The notes beneath the pieces are model-generated. The model saw only the letters and a program-made list of their open reading frames with translations. It did not search any database and had not been told where the DNA came from. A stretch of DNA of 64,000 bases, taken from Lactuca virosa (taxonomy: Eukaryota > Streptophyta > Magnoliopsida > Asterales > Asteraceae). The DNA is taken from the NCBI GenBank assembly GCA_928212115.1, contig CAKMRJ010005523.1, positions 148,342,766 to 148,406,765 of the forward strand, in the 5' to 3' direction. Of this stretch, positions 36,996 through 48,666 are shown piece after piece. The first letter of the stretch is position 1; each line of letters starts with the position of its first letter. The translations under genes and the position numbers were made by a program.

Positions 36996-38158
36996 CTAAC
37001 CCGCGACAGTAGTCCTCAATGTAACAAGCTGTGGACAGTTGGCCTTCACGTGACCAACCTGATGGCAGTGATAACAAATCCTCAAGTCCTGAACCGGGGC
37101 CAACTGGCGACAATCCCTCGCATAGTGCCCCTCCCCCCCGCACTTGCAGCATGCACCACCGGACTTACAAACTCCGGTATGACCCTTCCCGCACCTCTCA
37201 CAAGTGCGGCCGCTCTGACCTCCGACCCTAGAATCAGCGATCTTGGACCGCTTTGGCGCCGGATGTGACTGCACCGGGGCCTACTTCTGCTCTCGCAACT
37301 GTAAGTCAATCTCTAGCTTACGCCGCCTAACGGCCTCCTGTAAATCTAGCAACGTATCACATCGTTGGGTAGCAACGAACTGCCTAATGTCAGTCTTGAG
37401 CATGCTCAAATATCGTGTCATCTGAGCTTGCTCGGAAGCAAACTCCGGGCAAAACATCGCCCTCTCAGTGAACATACGGGTGATCTCAGTCACCGACTCT
37501 GTACCCTGTCTCAACTCCAAGAACTCCTGAGCTAGCCGCTCACGCTCGACTCGCGGAATGTAACGGGAGCAGAACATCTCCCTAAACCGATCCCAAGAAA
37601 CTGTAGCTCTCTGCTCATCTGAATAAGACCTTGTCATCAACCTCCACCAGTCCTTCGCCCCGGACCTCAACATGTTCAGGGCACACCTGACCTTCTGGTC
37701 AGCCGGGCAGGAACATGTGAAAAAGCATCCCTCGATGTCTGATAGCCACCTCATAGCTATGATAGGGTCATGAGTCCCATCGAAAGTCAGCGACTTCGTG
37801 TTATCGAATTCCCGATACTGAAAAGCCCGACTGGCCCCTACCCCTGCCGTTGTTACAGCTACAGTAGCTGCTGCGGCAGCCGCCTCCGCAAGGGCTGCAT
37901 AGCGCTCGTCAAGTACTCGAACATGGCGGTCTTGATAGACCCAAACAACTCTGATAGTTGTGCCTGAAACATAGCGGCAACCTCATCATGCAGGATCTCT
38001 CGAATCCTGGCATCTAGCTCCTCTGTCCCCGTCTGTACCACAGTATCAGGTGCTGCTGGCCCCTCTTGGCCGATAACCTCAGGCGCTATCGGGGCCTCCT
38101 GATCGCCCTGCCCTGATCCCGATCTGGATCCAGTCACAAAACGCCTCGTAACCACCAT
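36996..38158 (-). pseudogene. gag: Gypsy gag with zinc knuckles, broken
   Basis: The minus-strand ATG at 38158 starts MVVTRRFVTGSRSGSG and an acidic N-terminus up to 37859. A frame change separates this from the retrotransposon gag domain (37754-37284: ALNMLRSGAKDWW, FREMFCSRYIPRVERERLAQ). An in-frame TAG (37283-37281) follows. Downstream are CCHC knuckles CCKCGGEGHYARDC and CYHCHQVGHVKANC, with an additional cysteine-rich CERCGKGHTGVC. This is the usual gag layout of plant chromovirus-like Gypsy elements. Nothing follows in the way of protease or polymerase. Confidence 0.88.
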
Positions 38159-38928
38159 ACTGAAAATATAACATGAAGATATCAGACGATCCGCACAAAC
38201 GACTGGGGACCTAATCCCAACCACACCCTAGGGGTTGTGACTTCCTTGCTACGCGTATGTGTCCTGTGCTTTCAGTAGTACGGGCCCATACTACCTTCCA
38301 CACCTACCCATATTTGTCTCAAGTATCACCACAACACCCTAACAATATACATAAACATAGCGAGCGATCAATCCTCACTCCTATAGGAATACTGAATATC
38401 TCAAAACTGGCTTCCCGACCTCTCACGACTCACCCGACCATGAAACTTCCACCAACCCTGCAACACTAGTGTATGCTAGCCATACATAACGCTGAACCCT
38501 ATAGACATTCGAATACTCGGTCCTACTCTAAGCCCACAACCATACGAGGAACAGGAAATAAAGCTAAACCAAACATTCTCAGGCTATAGGATCTTAATTA
38601 TGTACAGTCGTGATGCATACACTAAGCAAATACAGTAATGATGTCAATTTCATATGAGGAAAACTCTAGGCTATCAGGCATCATGAAATCAGGCAATTCT
38701 ATCGTGCAATTCCTGAAGATCCCTAGCCTAGTACTAGCATGTTGTTCTAACATATCACAATATTAAATAACTGCATGGTATTTTGGGGTCTACTTACTGG
38801 CTTCGGCTGATCGTACACTTCACATACTATTTTACTTATTTTGAAAACCCTTTAAAAATCATTTTGAAAATCCTTCCTTGATTTGAGACTGGATTCACAT
38901 GAGTGTTCCTCCAATACACTCAAACCAA

Positions 38929-38942
38929 GGCTCTGATACCAA
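38929..38942 (-). other. Primer-binding site of gag-only Gypsy element
   Basis: The minus strand reads TTGGTATCAGAGCC, complementary to initiator tRNA-Met, two bases from the LTR. Confidence 0.88.
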
Positions 38943-38944
38943 CT

Positions 38945-41092
38945 TGTAACATCCATAAAATTTGAGCCAATTTAAAACTTTTTAAATCATATAAAACCAT
39001 TCAGTTATTACAATTTGTTTTCCAAAATAGTTTAAACATCAGAGCTCCCAGAAATCATAAACATAAATCGAGGAAGTGTACGGTCACGTCTTCGCCTTCC
39101 CGCGGTCATTTGCTGAACCTGAAACAATAAACTGAAACTGGAAGCCCGAAAGCTTAGTGAGTTACCCCCAAAATACCAACCTCATACAACCATAACATAT
39201 CATATAAAAAACACAGAACAACCATGCATCTCGAGTCTACAGTGTGACTGGTCTGCCCGCACCGGGCCTTCAGTCCACCTGGTCCACTCTCTGAGTCTAC
39301 AGTCTGACTGGACCGCTCGCACCGGGTCTTCAGTCTATCTAGTCCACTCTCTGAGCCTCAGCACGTCTGGTCCGCCCTCTCGGGGCCTTCAGCCTATCTG
39401 GACTACTCGTCGGGCCTTCGGCCTGACTGTGTGCCCTCCTTGGCCTACAGTCTATCTGGTCCACCCTGGGTATGTTGGCCTACAGCACAAAGAAGGACCC
39501 GCCTCAACCCAACCCCCATACCAATCAAACAATCATGTGCACATAAATATCATACGCTAGCATGTATATAACAGATAATCATACCGATCTAACAGATCAC
39601 TAACACAACAACCATCCTAAAACCAGGATACCGACCTAACCGGTCACTAACATAACATCATCCTATATACCAGGATACCGACCTAAACCAGGTCACTAAC
39701 ATAATACCATCCTAACTACCAGGATACAGATCTAACAGATCAATAAACATATCAAGCAAATACTCGGATACAAATTCGATAAAGGGCCGGCCTTGGTGCC
39801 TTAGACCCTGTTGATATAGTGAGGATAAATCGCCTTGCAAAGCTGATCTGAAATGAAGAATCAAACTCCCAAATCACCGACTCACTAAAAATCCCGAGCT
39901 ATCCAAAATAGCGAGCAATAAGTCAAAAATAGGAATATTAATCTTGACCAAGAATCCCACAAATAATATTAGTCCAATTTTCCTTTTCTCTCATTTGGGG
40001 CCAAGGCCCAATACCAATCCATGATCTACAAGTCTATATGTGTAAGGCCTAATATTGGCCCAATTTACCAAATTGGGCCCAACTTCCTAAATGGGCCCAG
40101 CTCCAAGATCCACTATCAAGACTTGGCCCAAAACACCATATCCATAAAGTCCAGCAAAGGCCCAAGTCCAACTAGTCCATGAACAGCCCAACACCCGAAG
40201 CCCAAATCACAAAAAGCCCACAGAAGGCGTACCCCAAGGCTACACGGGGCGTACGTGAGTCTCGCGTTGACTGGAAAACGGGATCATTGACCCAGTACGT
40301 TGGGCGTACAGATTCTTACGCGGGGCGTACGTGAGTTTTGCAAAAACTCTAATAAGTGCTTAATGGCATAAGCACTTAAGCCCAAACCTCAGATCCAGTG
40401 ACCAAATGTGCCTTGGACTCATAAAGTCTCGAACTTTAACACTTTGGACGTCCAGAAAGCTCTTAATCTAAGGTCTTAATCCATTAAGACCTTCCTACTA
40501 CATGCATGGGACATATTAAGCCATTGGGACCTCATTTTTAACACTTAAAACCCCTTCAAGAGTCTGAAAGGACAGCTCATCTCGTCCAAATCATCACATG
40601 CACCATTTTGGGACTTTTGGGACAAGAAATGGTTCCATAATGCTAGAAAGGCTAGATCTTTGACCTACAAGCATAAAGTTTGAAGCTTTTTTACCTTCAG
40701 ATCTACAAGCCAATCTCCTTCTTCAACTATTTGTTGCAATGGCTTCACCTTCAAGAGCTCAAAATACCACCAACTCACTCTCACACACAAGATCTAGGGT
40801 TTGGGGGCATTTCTGGAAGATGGAGGATGATAATGAGGAGAGAAAATGAGCCATAAGGATGTTTATATAGCCTCCAACCCGAGATATTAGGGTTTCCTTC
40901 TGTTATGAGTACGCCCAGCGTACACAAGTGTACGCCCAGAGTACTAGGGCGCGCCCTAGTACACTCAACGTATCCTTATCTACGCGCAGCGTACTCCTCC
41001 TGGCCCCAAAATTACAATTTAGCCCTTAGGCTCTTCTTGGCTTTACCCTGCCATCCCCATGGAGTACAAATGACAAAACTTGGGATGTTACA
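38945..41092 (-). repeat. 5' LTR of gag-only Gypsy element
   Basis: It pairs with 32608-34715. The cluster GTACGCCCAGCGTAC and related words lies at 40908-40995, just upstream of the minus-strand TATA (near 40865). The donor-like site is mutated here (GGCGAT in place of GGTGAG). Confidence 0.9.
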
Positions 41093-42285
41093 CGATCTCA
41101 TTCTCTGACTCGATTTCTAGCAAACCACCATCACAAGTGGGTTTTGAAGCCCTTCACAGTGGTGGCGGCATTTCACTGGACTTCATACTATCGCATGCCG
41201 TTTAGGGTTTTTGAACGTCTTTCTCTATCTCGATGACGAGAATGAGAGATAGACTGTGGCAACATCATCTTCCTTGGTCAATTTTGGTTTCTTATTTTTG
41301 TTGCTAACCCTAAGAGAGAGAGATAAAGAGTTTGTGTGTGTGTTTATGTGTATGTGAGAGAGAGAAAGAGAGAGAAAAAAGAGAGAGTGAATGCAAGAAG
41401 GTGAAGATCGCCGATATGGGGTTTATGAATGTGATTGTGTGTATATGTGTGTGTGCTTGGGCTCTTAAGAGGCTTCAGAGGCTTCAGGGGGTTTTTCGTT
41501 GGGATTAAAGCCCAAATATAAGGGTGGTTAAAGAGGGACCAGTTGGATGGAGCTCTCGTGGAGGGTTAGGCATTCAAAACATGAGTATGAACAAACAACG
41601 AAAATAGGGAAGGTGAACAAGAACAAACCCAGAAAAAGCTCTTGACGAGAGAGATAGAGAGAGAGATATTTTATTTTTGTTTTATTTTTAATTGTTTTTT
41701 AATTGTTGTAATAAATGAAAATGGAAAATAAAATAATAAGGGGCAAATCCGTCATTATAAAAAAGTTCATAGGAAATTGGACTAAACTCGCAACAAAACG
41801 AAACTATTGGACCATCTTTGCGAGCCAAACCCATTTTGGACCAAAGTTGCTAGTTTTGACATACAATAGGGACCATTCTTGCAATTTTGCCTTTTCATAA
41901 TAGTATATTATTATAGAGTTATAACTTATAAGCTATTCACTTCTATTTTTATTACTATCATATATGTTTTTCACATAATGCTCTTATTATTTTTATAGGT
42001 CATGAACAGAAGATAAAAGCTTGTTATTCTCACGACATTCATTCTGACAGAATTTGATTTCATGGCAGTATTATTCTGCCAGAATGTATAAATTGGTTCT
42101 TAGGAATATTATTCTTATAGAATAGATTAGTGTTTTTGTTAGATTTTGATATTTTTTTTCTTTATTTAACCATTCATAGTTTTAATTTTTAAGAATAAAT
42201 GTAATTCTTCGCCATTATTATACATTTTTTTGTATAAAGTCATTCTCATGCAATGCAATTATGAAAGAATGTCAATATCACAAAA

Positions 42286-42509
42286 GACAAAAATGCAAAA
42301 ATGGTCCCTGTGGTTTGTCATTTTTTGTGGATATGGTCCAAACCTTTTAAAAATTGGATTTATGGTCCTTATTGAGAGGTTTGTTTGTGGAACAAGTCCC
42401 TGGAGTTAACTTCCATTTGTTTGTGGCTGTTAAACCCCTCACGTGCATTGCACACGAGGACATAAATGTCTTTTTACTTGAGGGACCATTTTTACAATTC
42501 CTGAACTAA
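42286..42509 (+). repeat. Left TIR of MULE
   Basis: Pairs as inverted repeat with 46842-47064 over its whole length with scattered mismatches. Confidence 0.92.
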
Positions 42510-42856
42510 ACCCACTTGTTACCGTCTTAGCGCCATATTACACAAAAAATATTTAGTTATCTCTTCCACTTCCATCTTCTTCGTCATTCATTTTGAACGC
42601 AAAAACCCTAATCAAGATTTGGTCCAAGGTGTTTACTTGTTTTTGCTTTTCAACTGTAAATGGTGTTCGTAATGTGGGCGATTAGGCCAAAAGGCGAGAC
42701 GTATGACATCACAAATGAATATGGTTAGTTTCACTTATCCTGTGTTTACGAAATTTTCTTGGGTTTCTTGATGATCTGAAGAACAGAGCCAAAAATACAA
42801 ACATCTGATAATTTTTTACTTAATGTTTTTTGTATATTGTAAAGCGTGTACCAACA

Positions 42857-45800
42857 ATGTTCACCATAAAGCTACACCATGGTGGAAATTTTACCAAGCT
42901 TCCAAACACGAAATATGTTAAAGGTGAAGTGCGATATATTGATTTAGTAGACACTGATGAGTTCTCAGTTCATGAACTAGACGCAATGATGCTAGAGCTA
43001 GGTTACTCTGTACCACCAATAATATATTACCATTTTAGGATTCCTTATGAAGACTTGGATTTTGGTCTTAGAGCTTTAGGGAATGATAATGATGTCTTGA
43101 ATTTGGCTCAATATATTGGAGATAACAAGGTCATTGAAGTGTATACAGAACATGGATGGTGTTGTACAAGATCAAGGTGGTGATCATGCTAAATTGGATG
43201 ATGTTGTACAATATCAAGGTGGTGAGAATCCTAAATTAGATGATGCGGTACAAGATCAAGCTGGTGAGCATGCTAAGATGGATGATGTGGTACAAGATCA
43301 AGATGCTGAGCATGCTAACATGGATGATGTGGTACAAGATCAAGGTGGTGACCATGATAACTTTGATTATGATGACTTTCCTTATGAGAACTTTTCTCAT
43401 GATCACTTTGATCCTTTTAATGGAGAACATTATCAACCACCAGAAGCTGAGAATGTTGAAGACCATCAGTCTGAACATGAAAAGTCTGATGAAAGTGATG
43501 ATCTTGGGCAACAATCAGAAGAACAGTATGATGAACTTGTTGATGATGAAAACGATGTATCAGAAGTGGAGGTGGATATGACTGACTTTAACCTCAATCT
43601 TGATAAGGATGATGGTTGTGTTCAAATGGATGGATTTCATAATAGGGTTGGGACAAATGATGAACATGAGGACATAGAAGTCATTGACAATGATAGATGG
43701 GATTCTTTAGATGAAGGGTCAGAAGATGAAAGGAAAAGAATATGTGTTCTTAAGAATTTGTCTAAGGAGAAAAGATGCAGTCTTGGCAATGTCCATAAGG
43801 CCAGTTTTTATGTTGGGCAAAACTTTAAATCAAAGAAAGATGTAAAAGAAAAAATTGACATGCACGCATTAGAAAATAGGAGGAATTTATATTATAAAAA
43901 GAATGACAAGCTTAGACTTCGGGAATTGTGTAGAGGTGTAGTCCATGTCATGAATGCAAGTGGGGTGGTGGGCCTTAATACCAAAAATAAAAGCAAGGGC
44001 AAAGAGGTAAATTCATAAAAAGTAAATTGTAGTTGGTTCCTTCATGCTTCTAGGTCAAACACGGAATCTCCCTGGTTTGTAAGGACATTAAATGACAACC
44101 ATACTTGCCTTCAAAGTAGGAAGATTAGAGCTTGCACTGCTACTTTTATATCCAAGCGAATCATGGACCAAATCGACACGAATCCAGGGATTCCTCTTCG
44201 AGCATTGCAGGAACAACTTCAAAAGGACTTTGAGGTTGGTGTTTCTATTGACAAAGTATTCAGGGCCAAGGCTATTGCAACTAAGATCGTGGAAGGTGAC
44301 TATACGAAACAATATGAGATCTTGAGGGACTATGTCCTTGAATTGCAAGCAACCAATGTTGACACAACTGTCAAGATTGATGTTTAAAGTGAACAAAACT
44401 AATCAAACCCAACGAGGAGGTTTAAAAGAATCTACATTTGCTTAGGTCCCCTGAAAAAAGGTTTAAGGCTGGCCTCAGGGATCTTTTGGGTTTCGATGGT
44501 GCGCATATGAAAGGACCATTTCCTGGGCAGGTTCTAACTGCAGTTGGGTTGGACTCTAACAATGTTATTTACCACCTTGCTTATGTCATTGTTGAGACAG
44601 AGAACAAAAGTAGTTGGATATAGTTCTTGCAGTGTTTAGGAGAAGACTTGGATCTTGGTTCAAACTCCAACTTTACTTTTATCAAAGATCGACAAAAGGT
44701 ATCTCTTTCTAACTTGTATTATTAATTACTTATTATTATATAAACTAAATACTTAATTTTTTTTTATTGTTTTAGGGTTTAATACCAGCAATAGCCCAAC
44801 TATTCCCATGTGCTGAGCACAGGTATTGTCTCAGGCACATACATCGGAACATGAGAGTGAAATGGAAATTGAAAGAGTACAAGGATCATTTATGGAGATG
44901 TGCAACTGCAACCACTATACCTGAATTTGAACATTGCATGAGAGAATTTAGCAACTATGACAAGGAGACATGTGAATGGCTTAGAAAGAATCCTCCAAAA
45001 CATTGGGCAAGAAGCCATTTTACAGGTACATAACTTACCATAAATTACTATATGTTAAATGTGGACTTGTACTTAAAACAACATGTTATTCTTTTTAACA
45101 AGTAGAGCAATCTCTGATATACTGTTAAACAACCTTTGTGAGGTATTTAACAACAAGATAATAGAGGGAAGAGATAAGCCTATCATATGTTGTTTGGAGT
45201 ATATTAGACAATACGTGATGAAAAGAATCTGTAATGTTATGAAGGTGATGGACAAGGCAAAAGGGCCTTTAACACCCACTGCAACAACCACATTGGATGT
45301 AAACAAGTCTCATGCATCACATTACATTGCTAGGTGGAATGGGGGTGAGAAATACCAAGTCACTGGGGCATGGCAAGATCAACATGTTGTAGATGTTAGG
45401 AACAACACATGTACTTGCAGGAAGTGGGAGCTAATAGGCATCCCCTGTAAACATGCCATTGCAACCCTTTATGAAATGACCAAGAACTCAGAGGATGTTG
45501 GTGACATTTATAGGTGGGTCAATAAGGTATATTGGTTGGATACATGGAAGAATGCATATTCCTATAAGGTAGAGCCCATAAAAGGAAGAATAATGTGGCC
45601 TAAAAGTTTGTGTCCCACCACTCTTATCCCTCCAATACATCATAAGCAACGAGGTAGGCCTACAAAGAAGAGGAAGAAAAGTGAGGATGAAAAATTGAGT
45701 TAGAGTCAAAGAGGGAGTCAAAATCAGAGTGGTACTCATGGTGTAAGTCAGGAAGAAGGTTGTAAAGTTGGTCCTGATGGAGTTCAAAAATTAACAAGGA

Positions 45801-45882
45801 AATATGTCAGTGTAACATGTGCAAAATGCAAAAACAAAGGCCACAACTCAAGGACATGCAAAGGTCAAGGAGGTGGAAGTTA
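42857..45882 (+). pseudogene. mudrA-type MULE transposase, broken
   Basis: An N-terminal PB1-like domain (from ATG 42857, MFTIKLHHGG) is followed by five 14-residue repeats of VVQDQGGDHAKLDD type (43155-43364) in a shifted frame, an acidic stretch, and a MuDR-type DNA-binding region (about 43790-44160). The MULE catalytic domain has FDGAHMKGPF (44482-44511, first acidic residue) and CAEHRYCLRHIHRNM (about 44813). A SWIM zinc finger CxCx9CxH (about 45411-45452) and a CCHC knuckle CAKCKNKGHNSRTC (45820-45861) follow. An intron with GT/AG borders lies at 44699-44775. Damage: frame change near 43150, stop at 44016, frame change near 44450, stop at 44621, stop at 45701. It would bind the TIRs and cut if intact; here it cannot. 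Confidence 0.9.
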
Positions 45883-46841
45883 GGTGGAAGTTGAAGATCA
45901 AGGCTGTGTTTGTTTTGGCAGATGTTATTTGCTACTTTTGGAAGTGTTTTGATGTTAAAAAACTTATGACTTATGGTTATTTTGGTTTTCATTCGTATGA
46001 TAAGTATTAGAACATATATATGGTTGCATATTTTGGGATAATGTAATTGCACTATATGCTTGTAGTCTATTATGTAATTGCAGCCTTGGTTATTATGGTT
46101 TTTGGTTATTTTTGTGTATTATGTAATTACAGTCAATTATTCACATTAACCTTTCTTTCACCTTACAAAAAACTACAAAGAACTTTACAAACAACATAAG
46201 CAATTCCATAAAATTCATATTTATATCAGGAAGTCAGTTACTACATAAACAACTTACTTTGACCTTACAAACAACTACAAAGAACCTAGGTCAAAGTACC
46301 AAAAACCATTAATTCACCCAAAAACCACACTTTTATCGATCTTCAACAAAAAAAACCCCACCCCATTGCCCTATTACCTAAACCTAAACAGACCTTATGA
46401 ACAAAATCATAAAAAACACCCAACTAGCCAACAACAGAATCTTTAGAGCTGTGCACCAAGCTTGCATTCGGTTCATATTTCTCAATAGTCCAGGAATAAT
46501 GACTTTAGACCTTTCACACATGGGGGGATCAACCCATCCGATGAAGCGACAAGCAGAATCCTTCAAAAAGGGGAAAATAACAAATGTTATTTGATTACAA
46601 ATCAAAATGGGTGCAAACGGATTTCTTTACCTTTTGAGGGCAAGCATAGAAACGTCTGCCTGGGTTCTTCGGTGTCCATGAGCATTTAACAACAACAAAC
46701 TTACCACAAAAACAGAGAACCATCGTGTGATTAACTGACAAGACGACCGTTAACAAAGAGAGATGAGAGAAGGAAGAACAACTTGAAAGTTGCAGAACAA
46801 CGTTTGGGGAAGAACTTGAACATTGAGGAAGTCTCTATATA

Positions 46842-47064
46842 TTAGTTCAGGAATTGTAAAAATGGTCCCTCAAGTAAAAAGACATTTATGCCCTCGTGTG
46901 CAATGCACGTGAGGGGTTTAAGAGCCACAAACAAACGGAAGTTAACTCCAGGGACTTGTTCCACAAAAAACCTCTCAATAAGGACCATAAATCCAATTTT
47001 TAAAAGGTTTGGACCATATCCACAAAAAATGACAAAGCACAGGGACCATTTTTGCATTTTTGTC
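46842..47064 (-). repeat. Right TIR of MULE
   Basis: Inverted partner of 42286-42509; the inner end is TTAGTTCAGGAATTG. Confidence 0.92.
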
Positions 47065-47641
47065 CTCACAAAATGTTAATCTCACATAATGCTAGCGTAT
47101 TTTGAAGTGGCTTAAAGGTCAAACATACATAAGACATACAGGAATAAACCAAGAAGGTGAATGGGGATTCTTTCAAGAATAACAATATTTTTTTGCAAGG
47201 GATTTCAATAATGAATGTAATTTATGTTCATAATTGTATTCTTTAAGAATGCATGTAATTACTGATTCTAAAATATTCAAATTTGTATTCATTAAAATTT
47301 ATTGATCTTGATAATATATGTTTATAGTATTCAGTCAAAGTATAATATTTTTTTCAAGATAATTATAAACACATTCTTTTAGAATGTCCAATTTAATAAA
47401 ATTATTACCAGAAAAATCAGATTTTTAAAGTTAAGAGAATTAATTATTCCCTAAAATCCGCAAATTTTCTATTTTAAAATTATGTTAATTGACTAAAAGA
47501 CCCTTACAATGAAATTAGATGATTTTTCTAATTATCTTTAATTCAATAATATTTATTAATCACTTTCTTTAAATAACTAAAATAATTTGTCCACAATCAA
47601 CCCTATATCCACAGAATAGATAGTTAAAATATAATAACCTA

Positions 47642-47759
<118 letters not shown>

Positions 47760-48593
47760 ATTAGATTTAGTGACTGCTCAAAAAATAGTAAGGACTGTAA
47801 GAACAATTCTTCGTCATCCACTTCGTCAAAAGGCACAAAATGTCAAACTCAATCTATGGACGTGACGTGTTTGCATACAACACATATTTGTGGAACGTAA
47901 TACGGACTCGAGAATATAATCACGCGCGACGAACATCCATGAAACATCATTTAAGTGAGTTTTTCTCTATAATTTCGTTTTGTTTTCTTTTTATTTTTTA
48001 TTTAGTTAAAAGAAATATTTAAATATAAATATACTCGGTTTTTAGTTTTTTATTTTATTTTTCATTTTTTTTTGGAACATCATCTTTGATTTTTTTTGAT
48101 TTTTTGTTTTTGTTTTTTACTTTTTGCTTTTTTTTAACTAAATATTGGTTTGAATTTTTGATAATTGACAATTATGAAAGTTTCAAATCATAAGATATTT
48201 AGTAGCATATAATATTTTCAAATCGTATAATTTTTAAATCATAGCATTTTGGATCATAAAATTGTGGTTCATATCATTTTTTAATCATATGATTATGGAT
48301 CATAATATATTCAGTTAATATAGTTTTTGTTAATAACAAATTTTGCATCAATATATTTTTTGAATCATTTAATTTTAAATCATAGAATATATAATTAATG
48401 ATCATAAAATATCTGAATCAAAATATTTTAGATCATAAAAAATTAAGAATTATAAGATGTTGAATCATAATTTTTTTGAATCATCTCATTTTGGATCATA
48501 TTATGTTCAATATTAGTATTTTTTAATTTATAATCTTTTAAAATAATATTTGATATCTATATAACCTTATATTTTAAAATTTCTTTTCAAAAA

Positions 48594-48596
<3 letters not shown>
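47760..48596. other. Unassigned AT-rich sequence with possible exon remnant
   Basis: The first 200 bp are of mixed composition and end with AAG|TGAGTT, and may be an old exon. The rest is very AT-rich with many AATCATA repeats. No family is recognised. Confidence 0.3.

Positions 48597-48661
<65 letters not shown>
48597..48661. repeat. (TA)n microsatellite
   Basis: About 32 TA units. I find no inverted termini beside it. Confidence 0.96.

Positions 48662-48666
<5 letters not shown>

Larger units (their letters stand above)
32608..41092 (-). mobile_element. Gypsy-type element, gag only, TSD CGATC
   Basis: LTRs at 32608-34715 and 38945-41092 are flanked by CGATC (32603-32607 and 41093-41097). 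A primer site TTGGTATCAGAGCC on the minus strand next to the right LTR and the polypurine complement ATTCTCCCCCACTT next to the left LTR give minus orientation. The 4.2-kb interior has a gag with zinc knuckles but no protease, RT, RNase H or integrase. It is a non-autonomous derivative nested in a MULE. The right LTR has about 70 bp more than the left near 40230-40300. Confidence 0.92.
31798..41891. mobile_element. Non-autonomous MULE, perfect 9-bp TSD TTTTCATAA
   Basis: Long terminal inverted repeats of about 220 bp (31798-32020 and 41669-41891) begin G[A/G]CAAAATTGCAAGAAT. Identical 9-bp duplications TTTTCATAA flank them (31789-31797 and 41892-41900), the hallmark of Mutator-like elements. 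The interior without the nested Gypsy element is about 1.6 kb and encodes no transposase. It contains exon-like sequence of unknown origin (about 32280-32600 and 41100-41300). Confidence 0.9.
42286..47064 (+). mobile_element. MULE with degenerate transposase, 9-bp TSD
   Basis: Long terminal inverted repeats of 223-224 bp (42286-42509 and 46842-47064) start GACAAAAATGCAAAAATGGT. They are flanked by ATCACAAAA (42277-42285) and CTCACAAAA (47065-47073), matching at eight of nine bases. A mudrA-type transposase pseudogene lies between. The 4.8-kb length is normal for an autonomous plant MULE. It sits inside TA-flanked element 4. Confidence 0.92.

Noticed and set aside
48597..48661. TA tract as border of a further TA-flanked transposon
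   Set aside because: No matching inverted termini or second TA border could be paired with it.
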